Shown here in pieces: positions 1 to 11,578 of a DNA stretch of 64,000 bases. Source of the stretch: Onchocerca volvulus (lineage: Eukaryota; Nematoda; Chromadorea; Rhabditida; Onchocercidae); NCBI GenBank assembly GCA_000499405.2, contig HG738137.1, positions 22,158,603-22,222,602 of the forward strand, in the 5' to 3' direction. Every line of letters begins with the position of its first letter. Position 1 is the first letter of the stretch. A program made the position numbers and the translations under genes. Below the pieces are notes generated by a model. It was given only the letters and a program-made list of their open reading frames with translations, was not told the origin of the DNA and ran no database searches.

Positions 1-330
1 TTCGATTTTAAAATAGAGTTTAAACAAAAATATGACCAAAAATTGTTTATGATTTTCTGGAAAATCAGAAAAAAAAATCATAACCATAATGTTGATTCTA
101 GACTGTTCAATTATAGTTTATAATTTATATTTATCTGCGTACTGTGACACAGAAATTATTCCACTTTTTAGAACTTGTGTTATGTTTGGGCTAGCCTAGC
201 ATCCATTTTCAATCTATGAGACGAGATATAATCAATTCTTCGTTATTACGCGAGAGAGTTAAATTAATAGAAGTTCTGTGCAATATGTATATTTTTTTCA
301 CTTAGTGATTTTTGTTCCATTGCAGTAATA

Positions 331-2717
331 ATGCCGTCTTCTTGGAACAGGCAAGAAACGGTAACTCACTCATGTCGCGACAGTTCTAAACTTATTCCAT
401 CCTTTTTACAGTCATTTTCTGTGCCAACTAGCTCTGGACGGAAGGTATGTTTCCAGAGTTTTTCACGGATTAGATGCTATTATTCATAAGCGAAATCTAA
501 TAATTTCCTAATCAAAATTAATTAAGTTCGGACTTAACTTTAAAATTTTTTCAACTAGAGCAAAATAATGGCGAGCAAATAGAATTAAAGTGAGCAATAT
601 GATCTGGCTCGGATTTAATTTACAATTGGGCTGATTTCACGATTAACTGCTTAGTGTTATTTCACTTTTTCTTCCTGCACATAAGTTTGCTTCCTCGAAT
701 TTTTCAAACCATTTTTTCAGAACATACGCACAAATCCGTGGATTTCACGCAATCGCTCACTGATTCAGACTATAACTTATCAGCTACCAAAACCCACTAA
801 TGAACTGATGTATGCATCGATGGATCGTACAGCATCTTTTTATATCAAAAGTTTGGATGAAAGTACTTACAGTTCCGGTTATGGCAGTCAGGATAGCAGG
901 TATAGAACAAGTTATTTCTAAACTCGGGGACTTCCCTTCGGATGAACTAATTTTCTCAAGCAGAAGCGTACTTATAAGATTATCCTAAAGTTCGATCGAT
1001 GAGATTTACTTCGTAGTTTTTTTTATAACTTAAACTTTATAATTTAAAGTTAAAATGAACGTTTCATGAAAAAATCATCATTACCATTGATAAAATCAAT
1101 CAAAATAAGATTATCATTCTTATCTAAGATATCGAGTAAGATGTAGGGAAGAAAACAATTTTCTCTATTTTCAAATTTCTCGAGCTCTTCTATTAAGTAT
1201 GCTAATAACTCAGATCATTCTGTTATTCAGTCCGGAATCATCACTGCATTCGCCAGACTGGCAACCATCAATTACAACTGGAAAATGTGATCGATTAGAG
1301 GACAAAGCCGTAGAATGTAATTCAATTGATGTTGATGAAGCTTTGGGGCTAGACTTGGAAGACAAATCAGAAATAGAGGATCTGAAAACCATCGATGTTT
1401 TGAACCGATTTTGCAAAGATGACGAGCACGTATATCATGAACTAGAGGTCTATTTTTGCACTCTTATTTAAAAATAAACGTCTTCTCTGAAATCTAACAA
1501 TACTGAGGATTTTCTATTTTTCTTAGTTAATTAGAAAATAATGATGGATTTTATCATTTACAACGAAATTGCCTTCCTTAATTACAACTTCGCTATATCT
1601 ACATATACCATTCACTCAAACTTACAATAAATGTTTGGTACAGAGATTTTCACAACAGCCTTCCTTGAATAACGCAACGCATAGTCTCCCAACGACATGA
1701 TCATAGAATTTAGCAAACCTGTATGTAACCTCGGGTTTGAAGAAGGTTTACTAAATTTTGTTTATTCTCGGTAGGACACGACGTCGCGTTGCGCTCTGTT
1801 ACTTTGAGTGGTAAGTAATGAAATCTTCATTTCAATGCGAATTTAAAGAATATGGAAGACTATATGAAATAACATAGAGTATTGATTTGAAGGCCTTCAG
1901 CCAGTTATCAATAATATTGGGTAGTCGAAGCTATTCGTCCGATTCGGAAATTGCAAGCTCATCAGATAGATCGCTGCTTTCCTCTCGATGCTTATCACCA
2001 ATTTACATCCAACCAAATCAAGATCATCATGGCTCACATTATTGCTATTATCAGCACGACAGATATGAGGAGGACCAAGTGACTGAATATCCGAATGTGG
2101 CATCCAGTTTTACTTATATTCCTTGCGCCAAGTACAAACCACCACCGGAATTTCACCCTCCTCCCCCACCATCACCACCACCACCATCACCGCCACCACC
2201 ACCACCATTATCTCTACGAACAAACGATATGGAACAAGCTGAGATAGATTTCCTGACTGAGTTGGATGCGCAGATTGCTGAATTACAGGTAACCGGTTTT
2301 CTTTTAAACTTAAATACTTTCAATAAGTCTTTCATTGTTTGTTAACTTCTGATTATTTCATACAACACAGGATAAATTGCTGGAAGTTCGCAATACATTG
2401 GCTACGTTTTCAAACAGTTAAAAATCTTGCCAAATTTAATCAGTGGATAATTCACACTGACATCTAGCTGGGGCAGTAAATGAAGATTGTGACGTTTGTT
2501 GGTAATACAGAAAGATTTGAATAACTGGGCAATGTCTCGTGAACCAAAGATAACATGAAATGATTTTTAGTTGAAAAGTGTAGAAGTACGTCAACTTGTG
2601 GATGAGGCTCGTGTGCGTCGTGATGCACGTGTTCGTAATGCGCAATTATATCATGAATTAGCAGAGCTGAGACGAATGAAATGGGTACTATACAATCACT
2701 TCGAGTTAGTGCTCTAA
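331..2717 (+). CDS. Unrecognised Ser/Pro-rich coiled-coil protein; model unresolved
   Basis: Supported exons are 331-444, 721-899 and 1231-1447 (or 1429), which join in phase and follow an acceptor at 323-325. They encode a Ser-rich chain with the motif SSGYGSQDSSPESSLHSP and an acidic stretch. A later exon, 1901-2288, encodes a Ser-rich part, a proline run (PPPPPSPPPP type) and the start of a coiled coil (DFLTELDAQIAELQ). After 2288 two terminal exons are possible, both in phase 0: 2371-2421 (begins DKLLEVR) and 2571-2717 (begins LKSVEVRQL, a charged helix rich in Arg and Glu). The link between 1447 and 1901 is unsolved: a 36-bp exon at 1775-1810 fits the 1901 exon, but the 62-bp candidate needed before it (1659-1720) carries in-frame stops. 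These may be two transcripts or two genes. The composition suggests a cytoskeletal adaptor, but I recognise no family. Confidence 0.5.
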
Positions 2718-4164
2718 TCTGACACTATAGCTACCATCACAACTTGATTCTAATTTTGTTGTCATGTCCCATGGTCTGCCAATTCGATGTATGTATCTAT
2801 GATTTATGATTGGTTGATCCGAATGTTCTTATCAATTTTTTCAGTACAGTTGATTTGTAGAAATCATCTTGTGGGGATCGAAGATTTAAAATCCAGTTAT
2901 TTTTCCTTTGGATTGATTGCAGTAATATCCGATAAAAATTCTTCAAACATTCTTAAAACTTCCAGGATATTTAAAATTCTTCTAAATCTTGATTTTAAAT
3001 TCCAGCTTTTACTAACATTTTCGATCTTTAATATATATTTTCATTCATTTCTCAGGCTTAAAAAGTGAACTATACTTTAGTTTTTTCTTCTCGTAGGTTC
3101 AGATACTTCTATTCCTATGAACTATCATAATATATATGAATTTATACTTCGATTTCACTCGAAATTTGTAAGTGTTCTAATAAAGAAAAAATAAAAAGAA
3201 ACAAAAAACAATTAATGATTGCGTCAGTGCCACAATACACCATTACTTTTAACAAATGCACTTCCTATATTTTAAACCCGTATTCATTCTTGCATTTGTT
3301 GATAATAATTTAATTAAAATTGACGTATATTCTATTATTGTTCGAATTTTTCAGGATACTGTTCATTTTTCTTTTTATCACTGATTTTTTTGTCGATTTT
3401 GTTCAGTTTATGAAGTCTTACTTCCCTTCTTGCTTAAAATTTTCAAAAATTCAAGGCCTGTTGAGTTCAAAACAAAACATAAAACAGGATTATAGAAAAC
3501 AAAACAATACCAACCTGTCGATTGGACAGTTTTGGTCTCTCGAGGTAATCGGTGTTTTGAAAAGAAAAATTTCACTGCATTTGAAATTCAAGTAACAAAA
3601 ATTAAGTACTGATTTTTCGTGAATAATTGTTTAGATGGCTTAGTATTGAAATCAAATCTTTTGCCACGAATGTGCTATCTGAGATTTTCGAAGTCGTCCG
3701 AAATCAAGTTGAAGCAACGGGTTAGGATAAAAAGAAAGTGAATTGGGGAGCTATCAAGATGATGCAAATATATTAAGATAAAATTCTTCATGTTATTCTT
3801 CATAAATTAAAATTATATCTCTACCCTCAGAAAATATGCTAAATAAGGCATCATACATCTATTTTTAAACTAAAGAAATATTATCTTAATCAGAATTTTC
3901 AAGCCTGTTTGCAGTTGCCAAATTCATTAATAAGTTTATGGTAGTAATATATCTTTCTGCAAATGGTATCCATTCCATTTCTTCCAAATCTAATTTCCGA
4001 TCTAGTATAAAGGAAAAGTGAATATCATGTGAAAAATACATTAATGGATTACGATAGCAAGCCTTATGCATTATTAGTTACGACTAGTAAGCTCTGTGTA
4101 TTCAGAACCAAAAGCTAATCAAATCCAAAGGAATAAACAAAAGAAATAGTTACAGACTGATACA

Positions 4165-4197
<33 letters not shown>

Positions 4198-4227
4198 CAT
4201 TATATATATATACATTATATATATATG
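4165..4227. repeat. TA-rich microsatellite
   Basis: A run of alternating TA units is interrupted by regularly spaced TACAT units, and it abuts the first copy of the 148-bp tandem duplication. A similar TA run follows the second copy near 4503-4523, so the microsatellite brackets the duplicated unit. Confidence 0.8.
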
Positions 4228-4525
4228 GTCGAATATTTTTCTTAGGACCCAATTCGAATGTATGTACCCGTTTTTTGAGATTAGGGTCATAGGTCATCAG
4301 TTATTAGGCAATTTTGAAAACTGCGTTTTTCGCCGGAAAAATCGCCGTGTAAATGTGGAAATTCAAAAAAATATAGTCGAATATTTTTCTTAGGACTCAA
4401 TTTGAAGGTACGTACCCGTTTTTTGAAATTATATGTCATAGGTCATCTGTTAATAATTAATATTGCAAACTGTGTTCTTCGTCGGAAAAATCGCGGTTTT
4501 AATGTATATATATATACATATATGG
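4228..4525. repeat. Two-copy tandem repeat, period about 148 bp
   Basis: Copy one (about 4228-4375) and copy two (about 4376-4525) both begin GTCGAATATTTTTCTTAGGA. They share ordered blocks such as GTACCCGTTTTTTGA, GTCATAGGTCATC and CGGAAAAATCGC. The copies differ by scattered substitutions and small indels, so the duplication is not very recent. Confidence 0.8.
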
Positions 4526-5600
4526 ATGAGTTCATCTCATTCATATGGAAAAAGAATTTTTGCTACGAATATGATAAATTTATCAGTGACTTAGTTTGTT
4601 CAGCAGCGTGAAAACATCATTTGCTAGATTTTGAATATTCGTTGAAATAAAATGGTCACTTCGCGAATACCATGTAGATGCGTTTCAAAAAAAACTATTG
4701 CTAGCTGAAGAGTCATTAACAATCATCAGTCACATCACAAACTGCTCGTTAATATCATAAAAATTAAAGAAGGAACAACAATTTAACAAAATTGTGGAAT
4801 TAACGAACAAGAGCATATTATTCATTGTTTATACAATCGATACAGAAAAGATTTCAACTAACAGGAGATAAAATGATGTCTTCCAAAAAACACAAATTCC
4901 AGAACTACTGATACATATATATATCATTTCATGATGCGGAAAATCAACAAGCCTATCTTGCATCATATTTTTTGCACAATGCTGCATTTACAAATATCAG
5001 TTGTATTTACTGGACACATATCACACATATGACATGACAAAAATCGGGATGGTGTGATTCTGTCTTTTGTATAAAAGTAGTTGTCAATCTGTTTACATTA
5101 AATTTCGAATACTTTTAATTTGATGTGAATTCAAAAACGTAATTGACCATGATCGATTATACATTAGTATGAATGGAAGTATTTTCACTATCGTCATGAA
5201 TAATCATCCATTTCATGGCTCATTTCATCGCTTTAGACAACTTCAAAACTGAAGTCACATTTGTCCAGTCCAATTGCACTTCACTGCTTTGCTATCGGGC
5301 TGTACAGTGAACACATGTTCTTGAACGGATTCCATTTCCGTGGTTGTAATGAAGGACAGACTTGGCTTTCATATCCTGAACTATTGATCTTTCTCGGGAA
5401 TCGGTCCTCATCTCCTCCGTTGCCTTTCACTTTGCTACGCTTGGCTGTAACGCACTGGGGATGGCTGCTTCGTATTATATCTTATATATTTTTATTTTTA
5501 CGTTTATGCATCTGGCTATTTGTTTTAGTCCGTCCTTGCGCATTGGTCATTTACATGTCTATGTCGTATGTCATATGCCACTCATCTGAATGATTATCAC

Positions 5601-5607
5601 TTTTTAG
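5601..5607 (+). promoter_or_regulatory. Probable trans-splice acceptor of the hnRNP F/H gene
   Basis: TTTTTAG lies 25 bases upstream of the chosen ATG (5633) with no in-frame upstream exon visible. It could equally be the acceptor of a 5' UTR intron. Confidence 0.5.
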
Positions 5608-5632
5608 CTATTATCTTGGTAAAATTGAGGTA

Positions 5633-8600
5633 ATGAATCCAGATACGAATTACATACGATTGCGCGGGCTTCCATTCGCCGCAAAGGAACAAGACGTCCG
5701 AAACTTTCTACAAGGTTGCTTTCTATAAACAGATCATTTCTTAGATATAAGCGATCGGCTTCTTAGATAGAGAAGTTTTTTTTTTTTTCGGTTTGAATGC
5801 AAAATCAATAACTTTTACGCTAACGTCAAATGGTCGAGCAAGTGGAGAGTGTTATGTAGAGCTGGATGATCAGGAAGCTGTGAAAGAAGCGCAAAAGCTT
5901 GATCGTAATGAGATAAATGGGCGATACATTGAAGGTTTGTACAAAATAAGTAAAATATTGCTTTCAGTTAAAAAGAACATTTGCAATCTCATTTAAAGGT
6001 TATGAAGAAGATTGTAATATACTACACTGTCACGAGCTTACATTGTTGAATGCAGTAGTCCGCTCGAATTTTTATTTTCTAATTTGATATTCAGTTAGTT
6101 GTCCTCTCACGAGACTTTTGCAGTATTCAGCGTTAGTGATGCAGAACTATTAATGATGATACGTCATGGTGTGATCAAAGGTAGTGGTGGAGATGCGGAT
6201 AGCCGCTATGCTAGCAACTTTGTTGTCCGCCTTCGAGGTTTGCCATATAGTGCAACGACCGATGACATCAAGGAATTTTTCTCAGGTTTCTTTCTATCCA
6301 CTTCAAATGTTGATTTAGATTAAACGATTAGCTTCTGCATTTTTTTTATGGATTGCAACTGAAAAATTTCAAATCAGGTATTTTGCTGGAATTTTCTTGT
6401 TTTTGCCGAAAACAATCCAATTAATTGTCAGAGTTACATGTCATCCCCGAACAGAATTAAAGGACCGGTAAGAGGTAGTTTGGTATGAGAGTGGTTTTGG
6501 TAATATGTTTTAATGGGAATATAGGCCTGGAAGTAGCGGATGCGGTAATCGACAAAGAACCGGGGGGTCGACCTTCGGGGGAGGCATTCGTACGGTTGGC
6601 AACCAAAGAATACGCGGAATTGGCTTTGGAGAGAAGCAAAAACTACATGGGTTCAAGGTATGGGAATTCTGTTGGGGAATTTGCAAATTTTCAATTCTGG
6701 GCAGGTAAAATTTGCGTTTGTTGGTAGGGTCCGAATTGAACAGTGGCCATTTGGCTACTAAGGATCCGGCGTGATCTTTATTTAGCGTAAGTTTCTTACG
6801 GATATTATGTTCAGTTTTTTACTGCCTGTTACTGTTTGTTTTGCTTATACTGATAGTTATTCAAATTTTAATTTCTTGTTGGTAAGATGAAGTACTTTTG
6901 ATTTTTTGAATGTGAACCGCTTCGCAAAATGGTTGTTTTAGATACGTCGAAGTTTTTCGTAGTTCAGCTGATGAAATGGACAACAGCTACTACGCTGCAC
7001 GAGGCATACCACCGCCAACTAGTGGACCAGTCCCATTGCGTGGAATAAGTCCAACGCTTGATTTTCGATTTCGTGATAGGTATAGTGATTTTCATTAATT
7101 TTTACAATTCTGGTTTTCGTTGATTTTTACTAACTCTTTTTATTTAAAAAAAAAAAAAAAAATTTGAAACATTAAGCTATATATCAGTGTTTGCCTATTA
7201 CTACTTACAAAGCATTAAATTCTATATTAGAATTGAGGAGAGTGTGATTCAATTTCCCAAGGCTTTGTTATAGTAGTTTACGTTTTCAAAAGTTGAAAGT
7301 AAGTTTTCAGGTATGGGGAATATGGGCGCTACGGCGGACCGATAAGGCTTTCAAGCTTACATCCACGCCCATCGCCGTATGATCGTCCATATTACGATAG
7401 GGATCGTTATTATCGATACGGTGCACGATATGATCCAGAATTCGATGAAGCGATGTATGACCCTACCGTTAAAGTTTTCATGCGAGGTAATTATTTTGTT
7501 TATAATTTGATTGATCTGAATATTTTCACCCAATTTCCAAAGATATGTTATTGTGAAGTCTCTGCATAAATTGTGGAAGTTTGTCAGGTGCACATATAGC
7601 TTGCATAAATTAAGGTTTATTTCGAGCTGAGCCATTTTGTTTCTTCCTGTTAATATTATTTTATTATTAGATGTATTTTCTAGGTCTACCGTACAGTGTT
7701 ACTACACTCGATATTGAAGAATTTTTCCGACCGCTTAATTGCGCCGAAATTAAGCTTGGTTATAACGAAGAGCGTCGTCTTTCGGGTGATGCATTGGTAA
7801 CTTTTTCAACAATGGCAGAGGCACGAGAGGCATTATCACGTAACAAAAACAATATGGGCACGAGGTAAAGATGAACATTTTATTATGATTGATTGTTGGT
7901 ACTATGAATTTTCAGGATTCTTTTAAATGGTCTATGTTCGGTAATATTCATAAATCATGTGTCGGGGTAAAAGCATTTTTTAGTCGAATTTTGACACTCA
8001 TATTGCTTTGAAACTGGATGAGAACGAGACATATGCAAATTAAATAAAAAATGCGGTCGTTGATCAGTATCAAGTGATCGTTGTCTTGAACTCAAATTTG
8101 GAAAAAAAGAGCAGACTAGATCGAAATATCATTAATTAATTTGAATAACAAGATTTTATGATAAAATGAAATATCTGGCCGCTTCTCATGGATGCACTTT
8201 TTTTCGGAAAGAGGATGATTTTATAGAATTAAAAACCAAAACCGTACGAGAGTTTCTGGAGGCACCAAAATATTATTACGAAAAAGGAGAGCAGTGAAGA
8301 AAGGAAATCAAATGAACGATGAATATGCTGCATTATACAAACAAATACGCACGCAGATGAAGAAAGATTTTGGAGAAAATTGACATTGGAAGAAAGGAAA
8401 AACGTCACAGGAAAATATTGGAAATATGCAGGAAGACGAAATATCTTGAAGGATCTCGAACGAGAAATGGGAGAGTTTTCTGACGAAAATACGGCGAAAG
8501 AAGATAAAATTACCCCGAAAAATTTCGGAGTAGCATTGAAAAAATATATAACCAAGGAAGACTTGAAAACTTTTCAGGAAGAAAGTATAGGGAACAGAAT

Positions 8601-10663
8601 ATAAGAGCAACAAAGGGACAGACAAACGTTGAGCAGGAGCTTGTTGAGAAAATTGAGGAACATGCATTAAATTGGTTCTGTACCGTAAAAACTTGAGAAG
8701 GCGAAATTTTTGAAGAACGCAGAAAACGAATAGCTGCAGAAAGTGTTGTGTTACAAGAAAAGCTGCAAGAAGTAAAAGCGTTTGAAGGAGATGTTGTGAA
8801 GTTGAAAGAAGTATCTGGCATAGGTGGAATTCTTGAAACAGTGATAAGTAACGAGACAGGAAAGATGCAGACAAATAATGAAAAATTACAGAAAAAGAAA
8901 GTGTAGCAGGATCATCAAGCAACACTGAATGGAAAGATGAATCGCGGATAAAGGTCAGGTATGGACAGTGGGAAATCGCTCGGCCCTCAGTATTGTGCCT
9001 TTGGTGGCGTTGAAGTGAAATTGTATACCGAGCACAGTTCCTCACAGTTATTTGTTGTTTGGGAGAGTTGCACGGGGTAATAAAAAATTTGAAAGAATTT
9101 TAGCATAGCAGTATGTTTAGATTTTAAACATACATTTATAGTTAAAACTTTTGATTTGTTGTAACGATCGGCATTTTTCACCAGCTAAATTTGAAATTAT
9201 AAGAACGATACAAGTCTTCTGATAAAATGATAAAAAAAAAATTAGGCTTAGTAGTCTCGAAATTAAACAATTTTAATACGGGTGCTCCATTTAATTTCAT
9301 ACTTGCCCTTCCAGATATTTCTTTTTGTTTAAAATTTTAAACGTGTAAAACTTTAATTTATGCTCCTCAAGTCATTCAGTGTTGTCGGTCTTATTCAAAT
9401 TAGTTGTGTTTGGCATGCAGTTGCACTCCATTGATCAAAGGGAGAATCAAATACAGGATACTGCATTGAGGACTGTTTTCATTTCTTTGTATGGTCATAA
9501 TATTTTTTTAAATGATTTATTAGTTCAAGTGATCAATCAAAAAAGTAATACTAATACGCAAAGTCAAAGCCACTCCTCTCATCAAAAACCTTAACCAATT
9601 TTTTCCCTATTTTTTTCTTTTAGATTTCAATTTTTCATTTCTTTCTATTAACTTAAATATGCTGTTTTTTGTTTTTTAGATACATCGAATTGTTTCCAGC
9701 AACAAATATTCCTCATCCAATTAAAACAGTAACATTCCGTACAGTAAGTGGAGCGCCCACTCGTCTCACATCAGTGCCACGTCCTTTGTACAGTTCTTTT
9801 GCTGAAGGTAATATTTTTGTCACCTGTTATAAATTTTATTTATTCGCAGAACGTACCTGTGAAAATTTTTATTTTAGCTTGCAATCAAGAACCATTTTAT
9901 GGACTTGATCTTTGTGCGGGAATCCATCTTCCTCGCTCTTTTGCAGATAGTCCTTTTCCATTAAAATGAACTCATTAGCAAGAATATTACCAGACTTTTG
10001 TTGAAAGTACAGTGAAGAAAGATATTGCTATGAAGCAGGTTATTTGCTTAATTTTTTTATAATCTGTTTGTTTCCTTTTTATTTTATTTATTTTTTTTTC
10101 TTGATGTTATGAACAACGAATATATCGTTCTTTTGGCGATATATTGTTGAGAAAATCTTAAATCATGATTAAAGTGGTAACTAATGGTATATCTTTTATT
10201 CTTTCAGCACCACAAACTGCTGCTTTGAAAAAAATCTTCGTTTTTCGTTTTTTAAAGAAGTGAAGAAACAAAAATTATTGGATTTCTCATGCAATGTTCT
10301 GCTCATTAAAATTTTCCTTTTTTTAGAAGAAGAAGGTTCTTATGCAAGCGGAGTTGGTGGACAGCAGGTGAGTTTTTTTCTAAAACTTTTTAATGTGATA
10401 TCATTTGACTGTCTTAAATTTTTGGTGAAATTGTTCTAACAGTTTTGTCCGAATTTCATGGTTGACCGGAAATGTAACAATATAAAATCGTAGATGATTA
10501 ATTTTTTTTTCATATTGATATTATTTTATAATACTATTTAATCTTAACATGCGATTATGTAATGTTTCTCATAAAATTTTTTTAGTACTACAATGATCAG
10601 TATGAAGGCCGTCAATCAAAATATGGTCGCGATTGGGGCGAACCGACACGTACAGCTTGGTGA
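5633..10663 (+). CDS. hrpf-1: hnRNP F/H family splicing regulator, three quasi-RRMs
   Basis: Nuclear RNA-binding protein of the hnRNP H/F family, which binds G-rich RNA and controls alternative splicing. Exons: 5633-5714, 5791-5934, 6124-6285, 6525-6657, 6942-7079, 7311-7486, 7684-7864, 9680-9807, 10327-10367, 10586-10663. They join in phase and give about 420 residues. qRRM1 starts near residue 6 (IRLRGLPFAAKEQDVRNFL), qRRM2 near 110 (VVRLRGLPYSATTDDI) and qRRM3 near 275 (KVFMRGLPYSVTTLDI). Each has the RGLP-type qRNP and a GRxSGE or RLSGDA strand. A Gly/Tyr/Arg-rich linker (about 205-270) separates qRRM2 and qRRM3, like the GYR region of the family, and the C-terminus is Tyr/Gly-rich. Odd points: intron 1 lacks a usable AG at the expected acceptor, there is an alternative 3' exon at 9878-9969, and the 1.8-kb intron 7 holds decayed coding-like sequence. 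The symbol follows the C. elegans hnRNP F homologue. Confidence 0.9.
8166..8990 (+). pseudogene. Decayed coding-like segment inside hnRNP F/H intron 7
   Basis: The stretch is less AT-rich than the surrounding intron. On the + strand it reads as a chain of lysine/glutamate-rich, coiled-coil-like peptides broken by stops and frame changes: 8166-8297 (starts MKYLAASHG), about 8291-8384 (NDEYAALYKQIRTQMKKDF), 8380-8604 (starts MTLEERKNV, ends EESIGNRI), then about 8600-8905 (VEQELVEKIEEHALNWF, ERRKRIAAESVVLQEKL). The long open frame on the opposite strand is a shadow of this composition. It may be a retrocopy, a degraded gene or transferred DNA; I do not recognise the family. Confidence 0.35.
9878..9969 (+). 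CDS. hrpf-1: Alternative terminal exon of the hnRNP F/H gene
   Basis: It follows an ATTTTAG acceptor and enters in the same phase as exon 10327-10367, so exon 9680-9807 can splice to either. Here it adds about 30 residues (begins CNQEPFYGLDLCAG, ends SPFPLK) and then a stop. That would replace the Tyr/Gly-rich tail. Without transcripts it could also be chance. Confidence 0.45.
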
Positions 10664-11570
10664 TGTATTGAAAAATATGAGATATAATTTGATCTGGAGA
10701 GTCGTTGAAACAGTTTTGTTTGACAGTATTTTTCCATTAATGCATTGATCATCATATTAGAGCTTATTTAATATATTCATACTATTTAAGAACAGAGGTC
10801 ATTTCTGATTTCATGCCGGAAGACATTTCTTGTACTATTCTTTACGAAACAATGCTCACTAGATATTTATTTTATTTTAATTGTACTTTCAAGTTTTCAC
10901 TGACAATGAAAAACAGTGTTTTTACCTTTGTAAAACTGTTTCGTATACTTACTCTGAAATTTGCATAAAATTTTTTCTACAGTCTTATTTACATTTTACT
11001 TAAACTGCTCTGATGGTTTTCTCCAGTTTAGCGATGCTGTTGCTGTTTCCAAGTCTATCCTACTATTATTATAGTATTTTTTTGCATTCTATTCCATACA
11101 TTACTGTTTGTATTTAACAAACTGCTTCATTATTTAATTTTTTTCTTTTTTTGTCGTTATACTTTTAGTATTTTAGGGCAAGTAAACCACAGGAGTCTTA
11201 CATATCTGTTTGTTTCAATTATTTTGTTAGTTGAAAGAAGAAACAGAGCTGATATTTTAAATTGCCATTATCAATTTGTCAAAGAATTTTACTAGATGTT
11301 TATGAAAAATATGTAGAAGTTTGAGAGAGAGCGATGATAGATAAGAGAACTTGAACGTCTGTTGAGCTTTAATTTTGTGGGTCCTTTAGCCAATTTAGCT
11401 AGCTCAAGATATCAAAAAAACTCCATTAGCACTTTCGAAAGATTAGCTGCAGAGAAGTGGATTTGAGCAATTTTGCACTTTTAAAATTCAAATTTTAGAA
11501 TTTTCCAATTTTAAAATTTGGAAAAGTGTTGCTAGTTCTGTTTTAATACTGGTGTTTTAATACAAATTTC
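10664..11570. other. Intergenic spacer, hnRNP F/H 3' end to PUS1
   Basis: It holds the 3' UTR of the upstream gene and AT-rich spacer. I see no coding exon. Confidence 0.55.
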
Positions 11571-11573
11571 CAG
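11571..11573 (+). promoter_or_regulatory. Probable trans-splice acceptor of PUS1
   Basis: AAATTTCCAG ends at 11573, five bases before the ATG at 11579. The short gap is typical of a spliced-leader addition site and supports this start. Confidence 0.5.
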
Positions 11574-11578
11574 ATTTG

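Larger units (their letters stand above)
2718..5607. other. Intergenic region, AT-rich
   Basis: No coding exon with consistent splice sites was found on either strand. The region holds a TA microsatellite and a tandem duplication (annotated separately). A pyrimidine-rich, less AT-rich stretch around 5240-5600 just upstream of the hnRNP gene is probably its promoter. Confidence 0.55.

Noticed and set aside
5261..5593. Open frame of 110 codons upstream of the hnRNP F/H gene
   Set aside because: No splice support, odd hydrophobic composition and overlap with the presumed promoter; more likely a chance frame in a less AT-rich stretch.
8308..9045. Long minus-strand open frame (245 codons) in the hnRNP F/H intron
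   Set aside because: It is Phe/Ser/Leu-rich, the antisense image of the Lys/Glu-rich + strand peptides, so it is a composition shadow.
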